From positions 1 through 6,137 of the forward strand of contig JAEUJG010000241.1 in NCBI GenBank assembly GCA_016794765.1: 6,137 nt of DNA, in the 5' to 3' direction. Numbering within the stretch: the stretch's first letter is position 1; every line of letters begins with the position of its first letter. This document shows positions 1-5,073 of the stretch, piece by piece. The DNA comes from Spirochaetaceae bacterium (GTDB lineage Bacteria > Spirochaetota > Spirochaetia > Treponematales > Rectinemataceae). A program made the position numbers and the translations under genes. The notes beneath the pieces are model-generated. The model made no database searches. It saw nothing but the letters and a program-made list of their open reading frames with translations, and was not told the DNA's origin.

Positions 1-84
1 CAATACCAGGGCGAAAAGGATGAGGCCTCCGGGTTTGAGGCCTCCGGGTTTGGGGGTTCCGGCTTTGGGGGCGGGTCGGCGCAT
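1..84 (-). CDS. 5' end of an unidentified membrane-associated protein (partial)
   Basis: An open frame begins with ATG at 84-82 on the minus strand and stays open to the window edge, giving 28 residues. It starts MRRPAPKAGTP, followed by two copies of the pentapeptide KPGGL and then a hydrophobic run ILFALVL. The layout is a basic, proline/glycine-rich cytoplasmic tail leading into what looks like a membrane helix. The two pentapeptides are encoded by a perfect 15-bp tandem repeat. No Shine-Dalgarno is visible before the ATG, but a good minus-strand promoter lies just upstream (97-125), which supports a real gene. It is divergent from the M23 peptidase. The family cannot be named from so short a piece, and the start is the only in-frame ATG close to the promoter. 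Confidence 0.6.
   Translation of the reverse strand, partial: MRRPAPKAGTPKPGGLKPGGLILFALVL
22..66. repeat. 15-bp tandem repeat, two perfect copies plus one degenerate
   Basis: GAGGCCTCCGGGTTT occurs at 22-36 and 37-51 without a mismatch. Positions 52-66 match it at 11 of 15 bases. On the minus strand the two perfect units each encode KPGGL and the degenerate one encodes KAGTP, so the array sits in the cytoplasmic tail of the partial gene. Unit length is a multiple of three, so copy-number change would not break the frame. Confidence 0.85.
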
Positions 85-96
85 GGATCGGCGGTA

Positions 97-125
97 ACTA
101 TAATGCCCTCGGTCCCAAATGTCGA
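97..125 (-). promoter_or_regulatory. Sigma-70-type promoter for the minus-strand gene
   Basis: Read on the minus strand, TCGACA (125-120) and TATAGT (102-97) are separated by 17 bases, and each matches the housekeeping consensus at 5 of 6 positions. The expected start of transcription lies near 88-90, leaving only about 4-6 bases before the ATG at 84, so the mRNA would be nearly leaderless. The -35 box lies inside the first codons of the peptidase frame if that gene is read from ATG 103, which argues for its later start at 142. Confidence 0.6.
99..104 (+). promoter_or_regulatory. Perfect TATAAT -10 box, likely for the M23 peptidase
   Basis: TATAAT at 99-104 is an exact -10 consensus pointing rightwards and overlaps the minus-strand -10 box. 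No convincing -35 hexamer is seen 16-18 bases upstream (the sequence there is GC-rich). Transcription would start near 111, giving a leader of about 30 bases to ATG 142. The box also overlaps the first possible ATG at 103, which could therefore not lie on this transcript. Confidence 0.4.
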
Positions 126-141
126 TAAACCTAGTAACGCC

Positions 142-1479
142 ATGGAAAGCATCATCACCGGCCAGAAGGTCGCACGCCGCCGTCCCTACCTCCCCATAGC
201 AGCCCCGCGCGACTCGGGCGCGAATCCCCTCGCCTTCCAGCACCCAAGCTCGCGGAAAATCGGCTCCGAGGCGAGCCGGGCCTCGGCCGCGCCCGGCCGC
301 GGCTACGCCGACCGCCCCCTCGAACTGGGCGGCGAGGCTCTTTTCCGCTCGCCCCTCGGCGGGCAGCGTCCCCGGCCCCGGACCGCGCCCTTCCTTCGGC
401 CGGAGGAACCCCGCCGCCAGGAACCGAAGCGCCGCCGCGACCGGAATTCGGGCGGCCGGGGCCTCCGCGCCCTGTGGAACCTGCTCCGCGGCCAGGCTGG
501 TCGCCTGGTCCAAACCGCCGGCGCCCCTACCGGCGCGGGGCTCCGGAGCGCCAGCCGCCTGGCCGGCGGCGCCCTCCTCTTCATCCTCGCCGGCGCCGGC
601 CTCTACCTCGCCTTCGCCCCGCCGATCTTCCCCCTGCCCGAGACGGGACTCCTTCCCGCCGAGAACTCGGGCGCCGACCTCCTCCTCTCCTACCTATCGC
701 CGGAGCTCGCGGAAGCCGCTCCCGAGGAGGGCCTCGACGCGCCGCCGCCGCCCAAGACCCTGGAGGTGGCGACCTACAAGGTCCGCCCGGGCGACAATCT
801 CGGCGGCATAGCCAAGCGCTACGGTCTCTCGATCGACAGCCTCATCAGCATGAACGGCGTCAAGAACGCGACAAGCCTCAAGGCAGGGACCGAGCTTCGC
901 GTGCCGAACATGGACGGCCTCGTCCATGTCGTCGCGAAGGGCGAAAGCCTCGGCGGCATCGCCAAGCGCTACAAGGTGGAGGTCAGCCTCCTCGCCGACG
1001 CGAACGACCTCGGCACCTCCGTGGTTCGGCCGGGGCAGAGCGTCTTCGTCCCCGGCGCCAAGCTGCCCGAGGCCGAGCGGAAGCGCTTTTTCGGCACGAG
1101 CATCATCTGGCCGGTGCGGGGAACGATCAGTTCCTACTACGGCTACCGCGCGGATCCCTTTTCCGGCGTCCGCCGCTTCCACGCGGCCATCGACATCGTC
1201 GCGGCGCCGGGAGTCCCGGTCAAGGCGGCGATGGACGGCCGCGTCGCCGACCGCGGCTACAACTCCGTCTACGGCAATTACGTGATCCTCGCCCACGCCG
1301 ACGGCGTCCAAACCATGTACGCCCACCTCATGTCGTATTCGGTCGCCGTGGGAAAAAGCGTCGCCCAGGGCGCCGCCATCGGGCTCGTCGGCAACACCGG
1401 CTACAGCACCGGACCGCATCTCCATTTCGGCATCTTCAAGCGCGGCCAGCCGACCAATCCCCTGAAAATGCTCAAATGA
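142..1479 (+). CDS. Membrane-anchored LysM/M23 family peptidoglycan endopeptidase
   Basis: A 445-residue inner-membrane protein that should cut peptide cross-links in peptidoglycan. From ATG 142, residues 1-139 are an Arg/Pro-rich cytoplasmic tail and 140-159 a membrane helix. Two LysM peptidoglycan-binding repeats follow at about 211-255 (TYKVRPGDNL...) and 260-304 (VHVVAKGESL...). The C-terminal M23/LytM domain covers about 323-445. The expected zinc ligands are visible as H347 and D351 (HAAID) and H428 (HLH), with catalytic histidines H395 (YAHL) and H426, so the enzyme should be active. The usual HxGxD glycine is alanine. An in-frame ATG at 103 would add 13 residues. I prefer 142 because those codons have unusually low G/C at third positions and overlap two promoter boxes. 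Neither start has a clear Shine-Dalgarno. The function is secure; the start is uncertain. Confidence 0.93.
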   Translation: MESIITGQKVARRRPYLPIAAPRDSGANPLAFQHPSSRKIGSEASRASAAPGRGYADRPLELGGEALFRSPLGGQRPRPRTAPFLRPEEPRRQEPKRRRDRNSGGRGLRALWNLLRGQAGRLVQTAGAPTGAGLRSASRLAGGALLFILAGAGLYLAFAPPIFPLPETGLLPAENSGADLLLSYLSPELAEAAPEEGLDAPPPPKTLEVATYKVRPGDNLGGIAKRYGLSIDSLISMNGVKNATSLKAGTELRVPNMDGLVHVVAKGESLGGIAKRYKVEVSLLADANDLGTSVVRPGQSVFVPGAKLPEAERKRFFGTSIIWPVRGTISSYYGYRADPFSGVRRFHAAIDIVAAPGVPVKAAMDGRVADRGYNSVYGNYVILAHADGVQTMYAHLMSYSVAVGKSVAQGAAIGLVGNTGYSTGPHLHFGIFKRGQPTNPLKMLK

Positions 1480-1492
1480 CCATCGCAAGCGC

Positions 1493-1522
1493 TTGAAGCG
1501 CCCGACCGCGAAACGGTATCGT
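1493..1522 (+). promoter_or_regulatory. Weak sigma-70-like promoter for the microprotein
   Basis: TTGAAG (1493-1498) and TATCGT (1517-1522) are 18 bases apart, each matching the consensus at 4 of 6. Transcription would start near 1529, ten bases before the Shine-Dalgarno of the microprotein. Read-through from the M23 gene, which has no visible terminator, is an equally good source of the transcript. Confidence 0.25.
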
Positions 1523-1538
1523 AGGCCGGTCGCTTCCC

Positions 1539-1543
1539 GGAGG
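1539..1543 (+). promoter_or_regulatory. Shine-Dalgarno of the microprotein
   Basis: GGAGG five bases upstream of GTG 1549. It decides the start of this otherwise easily missed gene. Confidence 0.7.
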
Positions 1544-1548
1544 AAATC

Positions 1549-1671
1549 GTGCGCAAGTTCGTCATCGCCCTCGTCTCGGTTCTCGCCATTTTCGTCTTCA
1601 TCCAGAATTACAGCGCCGAGCGGCTCGATGGCCCCCGCGCCCTGGAAGCCCGGGCCGAGCTCATTCCCTAA
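1549..1671 (+). CDS. 40-residue single-pass membrane microprotein
   Basis: A short frame opens with GTG at 1549 and ends with TAA at 1669-1671. GGAGG at 1539-1543 lies five bases before the GTG and is one of the clearest ribosome sites in the window. The product starts MRKFVIALVSVLAIFVFIQN: two basic residues, then a hydrophobic helix at about residues 4-18, followed by a polar, charged tail of about 22 residues (QNYSAERLDG...ELIP). This is a signal-anchor layout with a short tail outside the cytoplasm; cleavage is not obvious. The helix followed by QN is loosely like LapA/DUF1049 membrane proteins, but the rest does not match, so I name no family. It lies 69 bases after the M23 gene and may belong to the same transcript. 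Its G/C-rich third positions (about 37 of 40 codons) resemble those of real genes here. Confidence 0.7.
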   Translation: MRKFVIALVSVLAIFVFIQNYSAERLDGPRALEARAELIP

Positions 1672-1737
1672 GGCTCCCCCCGCCGGCCACGCCGCAGGCC
1701 GCCTCGCGGAGTCCCGCCGGCGGCGAGACAAGCGTCC

Positions 1738-1758
1738 GCGGCGACGGCCGACCGCCGC
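1738..1758 (+). terminator. GC-rich hairpin, possible weak terminator after the microprotein
   Basis: GCGGCG (1738-1743) pairs perfectly with CGCCGC (1753-1758) across a 9-base loop. There is no adjacent T run (six T occur 36 bases later), so it is not a canonical intrinsic terminator. It could stall transcription or protect a 3' end. Confidence 0.2.
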
Positions 1759-1871
1759 CCCTCCTCAATCGGAACTTCCCGCTCATCGTTGTTGTTTTTT
1801 AACCCTTCCGTGGTATTTTTCTTCGTGGAATATCCTGAATCCCACTTCAAGCTTCCATCTGTCTACTTTCC

Positions 1872-1908
1872 TATACCGTCACCACAGACAATAGTACAAG
1901 ACTGTATA
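1872..1908. promoter_or_regulatory. Imperfect inverted repeat, candidate activator site
   Basis: TATACCGTC at 1872-1880 and GACTGTATA at 1900-1908 are inverted copies with one mismatch in nine, separated by 19 bases. An inner TACA-N4-TGTA dyad lies at 1895-1906. They fall about 124-160 bases upstream of the start site predicted for the sigma-54 promoter, within the range where sigma-54 enhancer-binding proteins commonly bind. The assignment to such a protein is inference. Confidence 0.3.
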
Positions 1909-2004
1909 CGTTTCCTCGACATCCGTGGAGCACCACCGCCTATCGCTTTTTCTATTTCCAATCTGCACAAATAAATAATTTCACTTCACAATTCCTTCCT
2001 CTAA

Positions 2005-2021
2005 TTGGCACGCTTCCTGCA
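2005..2021 (+). promoter_or_regulatory. Sigma-54 (RpoN) promoter of the sigma-factor gene
   Basis: The sequence TTGGCACGCTTCCTGCA matches the sigma-54 consensus TGGCACG-N4-TTGCW at 11 of 12 defined positions. The invariant GG (2007-2008) and GC (2019-2020) have exactly ten bases between them. Transcription should start near 2032, just before the Shine-Dalgarno of the gene at 2045. It sits at the end of an AT-rich region suitable for looping. An alternative reading is a sigma-70 promoter with TTGGCA as -35 and TATTAG (2026-2031) as -10, but the 15-base spacer and 4-of-6 match make it clearly weaker. Confidence 0.75.
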
Positions 2022-2032
2022 CTAGTATTAGC

Positions 2033-2036
2033 GGAG
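2033..2036 (+). promoter_or_regulatory. Shine-Dalgarno of the sigma-factor gene
   Basis: GGAG lies eight bases before ATG 2045. With a sigma-54 start near 2032 it would sit at the extreme 5' end of a 13-base leader. A second ATG at 2040 is out of frame and too close to the GGAG. Confidence 0.5.
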
Positions 2037-2044
2037 CCAATGAA

Positions 2045-2887
2045 ATGAACACCAAGACCGTAAGCGACACCAAGGAAGACGTCCTCCACTCCTATTACGC
2101 GGCCATCAAGCGAGTTCCGCTCCTGACCGCCGACGAGGAAAGGGAGCTTTCGAGCCGAATCGCCCAGGGTGACGAAGAAGCGCGGCGCCGCCTCATCGAG
2201 GCCAACCTCCGCCTCGTCGTCAAGATCGCCCGCGCCTTCGTGACCCAGGACATGCCCCTCGTCGACCTGATCCAGGAAGGCAACGTCGGCCTCATCAAGG
2301 CCGCGGAAAAATTCGACGGCGGCCGGAACGTCCGCTTCTCTACCTACGCCTCCTGGTGGATCAAGCAATCCATCACGCGCTCCCTCGTCAACAGCCGCCG
2401 CGCGATCCGGCTTCCCCACCGGAAGGAGGAGCTCCTCCGCCGGATCCAGAAGACCTACAACACGCTCACCCAGGTTTTCCAGCGCGAGCCGACGCCCGCC
2501 GAGATCGCCGCCGAACTCGCGATCCCCGAAAGCTCGGTCGAGGCCGTCATGGGCATGTCCTCCGCCCTCCTCTCCCTGGACACGGAGAGCGGCGAGGATT
2601 CCGGCTCGGTCATCGATGTCTTCGAGGACTATACCTACAGCCCCGACGGCGAGCTCATGCGCGCCTGCCTGCGCGAGGAAGCGGTCCGCATGCTCGAGCT
2701 CCTCCAGGAAAAGGAAAAGCGCATCCTCCTCTACCGTTTCGAGTTTCTGAACGGCGAAAAATTCACCCTGAAGCGCATCGGCACCGAGCTCGGCATCTCC
2801 CCCGAAACCGTGCGGCAAATCGAAAAGCGCGCCATCAAGAAGCTCAAGGACGGCGCCGCCGAATCCATGGGTTACGCCCTGTCCTGA
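2045..2887 (+). CDS. Sigma-70 family RNA polymerase sigma factor, RpoS-like (group 2)
   Basis: A 280-residue sigma factor that directs RNA polymerase to a set of promoters. It lacks region 1.1. Region 1.2 is at about 11-45, region 2 at about 50-125 with the core-binding stretch LVDLIQEGNVGLIKAAEKF and the -10-recognition stretch RFSTYASWWIKQSITRSL, region 3 at about 126-190, and region 4 at about 203-268 ending in the -35-recognition helix-turn-helix (TLKRIGTELGISPETVRQIE). Length and region order fit RpoS-type factors and are close to the short spirochaetal ones. The RpoH-specific QRKLFFNLR box is absent, and region 3.0 reads IRLPHRKEELL rather than the IRIPVHMIE style of RpoD. A sigma-54 promoter directly upstream suggests control by an RpoN-dependent activator, as known for rpoS of Borrelia. 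The RpoS name is functional inference; the sigma-70 assignment is certain. Confidence 0.95.
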   Translation: MNTKTVSDTKEDVLHSYYAAIKRVPLLTADEERELSSRIAQGDEEARRRLIEANLRLVVKIARAFVTQDMPLVDLIQEGNVGLIKAAEKFDGGRNVRFSTYASWWIKQSITRSLVNSRRAIRLPHRKEELLRRIQKTYNTLTQVFQREPTPAEIAAELAIPESSVEAVMGMSSALLSLDTESGEDSGSVIDVFEDYTYSPDGELMRACLREEAVRMLELLQEKEKRILLYRFEFLNGEKFTLKRIGTELGISPETVRQIEKRAIKKLKDGAAESMGYALS

Positions 2888-2898
2888 AGGCACCGCCC

Positions 2899-2927
2899 TT
2901 GCCCATCGACGGGGGCGGCGCTATAGT
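2899..2927 (+). promoter_or_regulatory. Sigma-70 promoter giving a leaderless deacetylase mRNA
   Basis: TTGCCC (2899-2904) and TATAGT (2922-2927) are separated by 17 bases. Transcription would start at about 2934-2936, on or next to the GTG start codon at 2936. No Shine-Dalgarno precedes that GTG, which fits leaderless translation. A GC dyad, CCGCCC at 2893-2898 with GGGCGG at 2913-2918, overlaps the promoter. It could be a weak terminator for the sigma gene, but it has no T run. Confidence 0.5.
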
Positions 2928-2935
2928 CCCTTGCA

Positions 2936-4018
2936 GTGTCCCCGCGAAAATCCAGCCGACGCGCCGGCGCCCGAGGCCCAAGCCCCCGCGAGCGGCGCCT
3001 CTTCCTCCTCACGAGCCTGGCCTTCGTCGGCTTGGCCTTGGCCGCCAGCCTGTACCTCGGGGGCCGAGCCGCAGTGAATCCGCCGGTCGGGAAGGCCGCT
3101 GCCTCGGGCCCGAGGGAGCCTTCCCCGCCTTCGGCGGCCGCCGGTAACCCGGAAGCCGCCGCCGGGAGCCTCGGGACAAGCGCCTCCAACGAAGGGGACC
3201 GCGACCTCGCCGGACTCAGGAGCACGGCTGAACGTTTTTCAGGGGCGCGACAGGTTCCGCCCGAAAAGACGAACGAGCCCCGGAGCCTCCCCGCATCCTT
3301 CAGGCCGCCCCGGGAAACGCGGCCCGCCCGAAAGGGCTCCCTCATCTTTGTCATCGACGACGTGGGCTACAACCTCGCCGAACTCGAGCCCTTCCTCGCC
3401 CTGCCCTTTCCGATCACCTTCGCCGTCCTGCCCGGCCTGGCTCATTCGCGCGAGGCGGCGGAGCGGATCCGGGCCGCGGGCAAGGAGCTCATCCTCCACC
3501 AGCCGATGGAGGCCCAAGGCGGCCAAAATCCGGGCCCCGAGGCCATTTTCCTCGCGGACAGCCCGGAAGCGGCGGCCGCGCGGCTCAGCGCCAACCTCGA
3601 CAGCCTTCCCGGCGCCCGCGGCTTCAACAACCACATGGGCTCCGCCGTCACCAGGGACGAGGTCCTGATGACGGCCTTGCTGACGGTTGCCAAAATACGG
3701 GGAATCTACTATCTTGACTCGCTCACCGCGCCCGACACCGCGACCGCCCGCGTCGCCGCCAGGACGCGAATCAACCACTGGGAGCGCGACGTGTTCCTCG
3801 ACAACAGCCCCGACCGCGTATCGATCGTCCGCTTCATCACCGAAGGCAAGAAAAAGGCGGACAAGGGCGGCCCCGCCGTCATGATCGGCCACGTCTGGTC
3901 CGCCGAGCTCGCGCAGACCCTCGCCGACCTCTACCCCCAGCTCGTCGCGGAGGGATTTTCCCTCTCCACCATCTCCAAGTTCATGCTCGATGACGCCGAT
4001 GAGAATTCTGGGGATTGA
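2936..4018 (+). CDS. Divergent polysaccharide deacetylase family protein (YibQ-like)
   Basis: A 360-residue envelope protein. Residues 1-20 are basic, 21-42 form a membrane helix or uncleaved signal (LFLLTSLAFVGLALAASLYL), 43-133 are a low-complexity Ala/Pro/Ser linker, and 134-352 are the catalytic-type domain of the divergent polysaccharide deacetylase family (Polysacc_deac_2). Visible family motifs are FVIDDVGYN (138-146), LHQPME (187-192, where LHLPME is more usual), NNHMGSAVT (231-239), YYLDSLT (258-264), RDVFLDN (284-290) and MIGH (316-319). The conserved D141/D142, H188, H233 and H319 suggest a metal-binding active site. The natural substrate of this family is poorly defined; an envelope glycan is likely. 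The GTG start is chosen because it gives a proper basic-plus-hydrophobic N terminus and sits eight bases after a -10 box. It overlaps tsaD by 20 bases. Confidence 0.92.
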   Translation: MSPRKSSRRAGARGPSPRERRLFLLTSLAFVGLALAASLYLGGRAAVNPPVGKAAASGPREPSPPSAAAGNPEAAAGSLGTSASNEGDRDLAGLRSTAERFSGARQVPPEKTNEPRSLPASFRPPRETRPARKGSLIFVIDDVGYNLAELEPFLALPFPITFAVLPGLAHSREAAERIRAAGKELILHQPMEAQGGQNPGPEAIFLADSPEAAAARLSANLDSLPGARGFNNHMGSAVTRDEVLMTALLTVAKIRGIYYLDSLTAPDTATARVAARTRINHWERDVFLDNSPDRVSIVRFITEGKKKADKGGPAVMIGHVWSAELAQTLADLYPQLVAEGFSLSTISKFMLDDADENSGD

Positions 4019-5012
4019 GTCGTCCTGCGACGAATGCGCCGCGGCCGTCGTCGAGGACGGACGCCGCATCCTTTCCGACGTCGTCGCCACGCAGATACCT
4101 TTCCACGCTAAATACCAGGGCGTCGTGCCCGAGATCGCCAGCCGCAAGCACACCGAATGGGTCTACGGCGTCGTTGAAAAGGCCCTGGCCGAGGCCGGCG
4201 TCCGCCCGGCGGAACTCGACGGCATCGCCGTGACGGCGCGGCCGGGCCTCGTCGGCTCACTCCTCGTCGGCATCCAGTTCGCCAAGGGCATGGCTTATTC
4301 CCTCGGCAAGCCCCTTGTCGGGGTCAACCACATCTTGGCCCACCTCTACGCGCCCCAGCTGGAGGCGCCGGTCGCCTACCCCTTCCTGGGCCTCCTCGTC
4401 TCCGGCGGCCATTCGATCATCTGCCGCGTCGAGGACTTCGACCGGATCGAGGTCCTGGGCACGACCATCGACGACGCGGTCGGCGAGGCCTTCGACAAGG
4501 TCTCCAAGTACTACGGCTTCGGCTATCCGGGCGGCGCCGTCATCGACCGACTGGCGGAGTCGGGCGACGAGACGGCCTTCGCCTTCCCCAAGCCCTCGCT
4601 CCACAAGGGCGAGCACCGCTACGACGTCTCCTACTCGGGCCTGAAGACGGCGACCATCCACCAGCTCGAGCAATACCGGAAACAAGGCGCCGCCGCGAGC
4701 CCGGAGAACATCGCCGCCTCCTTCCGCAAGGCCGCGGTCGACATCCTCCTCTCGCGGGTCTTCCGCGCGGTGGAGGACACGGGCCTCCGCACCGTCGTCG
4801 CCGGCGGCGGCGTCGCGGCCAACGCCTACCTCCGGCGCGTCCTGGCCGCCCGCTCCGACCTGGACGTGCGCTTCCCGCCCCTCAAGCTCTGCGGCGACAA
4901 CGGCGCCATGATCGCCGGCATCGGTTGCCGCTATCTCGAGCGCGGCGAGAGCTCCGGCTTCGACCTCAACGCCGCCGCCCGCGTGCCGCTCTTCCGCCGC
5001 ATCGGGCGCTGA
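3999..5012 (+). CDS. tsaD: tRNA N6-adenosine threonylcarbamoyltransferase TsaD
   Basis: TsaD transfers the threonylcarbamoyl group from threonylcarbamoyl-AMP to A37 of tRNAs that read ANN codons, forming t6A together with TsaB and TsaE in the cytoplasm. The 337-residue product starts MRILGIESSCDE, the standard N terminus of the family. With this start the metal ligands fall at H111 and H115 (NHILAH) and D300 (CGDNGAMIAG), the same numbers as in the E. coli enzyme. ATG 3990, nine bases earlier, would shift them by three. Other family motifs are VSGGHS (SGGHT is more usual), TTIDDAVGEAFDK, YPGG, SYSGLKTA and VAGGGVAAN. Length is normal and nothing is missing. The start lies inside the end of the deacetylase gene with no clear Shine-Dalgarno, so translational coupling is likely. 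It is functionally unrelated to the envelope neighbours. Confidence 0.97.
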   Translation: MRILGIESSCDECAAAVVEDGRRILSDVVATQIPFHAKYQGVVPEIASRKHTEWVYGVVEKALAEAGVRPAELDGIAVTARPGLVGSLLVGIQFAKGMAYSLGKPLVGVNHILAHLYAPQLEAPVAYPFLGLLVSGGHSIICRVEDFDRIEVLGTTIDDAVGEAFDKVSKYYGFGYPGGAVIDRLAESGDETAFAFPKPSLHKGEHRYDVSYSGLKTATIHQLEQYRKQGAAASPENIAASFRKAAVDILLSRVFRAVEDTGLRTVVAGGGVAANAYLRRVLAARSDLDVRFPPLKLCGDNGAMIAGIGCRYLERGESSGFDLNAAARVPLFRRIGR

Positions 5013-5042
5013 TCTCCAGAATTCCCTTCAATCAAGAGCCCA

Positions 5043-5070
5043 GCCCCCGCGCGTAATCCCGGCGGGAGGC
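5043..5070 (+). promoter_or_regulatory. Hairpin that could mask the Shine-Dalgarno of the last gene
   Basis: Bases 5043-5050 can pair with 5062-5070 in an 8-bp stem with one bulged A (5067) and an 11-base loop. The right arm contains the whole GGGAGG Shine-Dalgarno (5064-5069) of the gene at 5074, so folding would hide it. In such GC-rich DNA this may be chance. Confidence 0.3.
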
Positions 5071-5073
5071 GGC

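Larger units (their letters stand above)
1672..2044. other. Gene-free regulatory region with an AT-rich right part
   Basis: No convincing gene was found on either strand. The left part (1672-1790) is GC-rich and holds short dyads: a 6-bp hairpin with GCGGCG at 1738-1743 and CGCCGC at 1753-1758 (9-base loop), and a 5-bp dyad CTCGC/GCGAG at 1703-1707 and 1723-1727. Neither is followed directly by a T run; the nearest is six T at 1795-1800. From about 1790 the composition falls to roughly 44% GC and the plus strand becomes pyrimidine-rich. The AT-rich part holds an imperfect dyad at 1872-1908 and ends in a sigma-54 promoter at 2005-2021. This is the composition expected of a bendable upstream activating region rather than of decayed coding DNA. 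Confidence 0.6.

Noticed and set aside
1486..1504. Palindromes CAAGCGCTTG and GCGCTT-G-AAGCGC after the M23 gene as a terminator
   Set aside because: The possible loops are too small and no T run follows.
694..1731. Long minus-strand open frame opposite the M23 gene
   Set aside because: It mirrors a clear LysM/M23 gene and extends because GC-biased codons avoid stops on the opposite strand; its Arg/Asp-rich product shows no domain.
1791..1801. T run as an intrinsic terminator
   Set aside because: The nearest stable hairpin ends at 1758, 36 bases away, so the two do not form a standard terminator.
1789..1974. 61-residue plus-strand frame in the AT-rich island
   Set aside because: It has no Shine-Dalgarno, codon use is unlike the neighbours, and the region is better explained as regulatory DNA.
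1989..2007. CAATT-N9-AATTG dyad abutting the sigma-54 -24 element
   Set aside because: Five-base AT arms in an AT-rich region are expected by chance; kept only as a possible repressor site if conserved.
1952..2893. 313-residue minus-strand frame opposite the sigma factor
   Set aside because: It is a codon-bias shadow of an unmistakable sigma-70 protein, with no ribosome site or recognisable motif.
3239..4153. 304-residue minus-strand frame opposite the deacetylase
   Set aside because: It is the antisense of conserved catalytic motifs, spans a gene boundary and has low-complexity Gly/Val/Asp composition.
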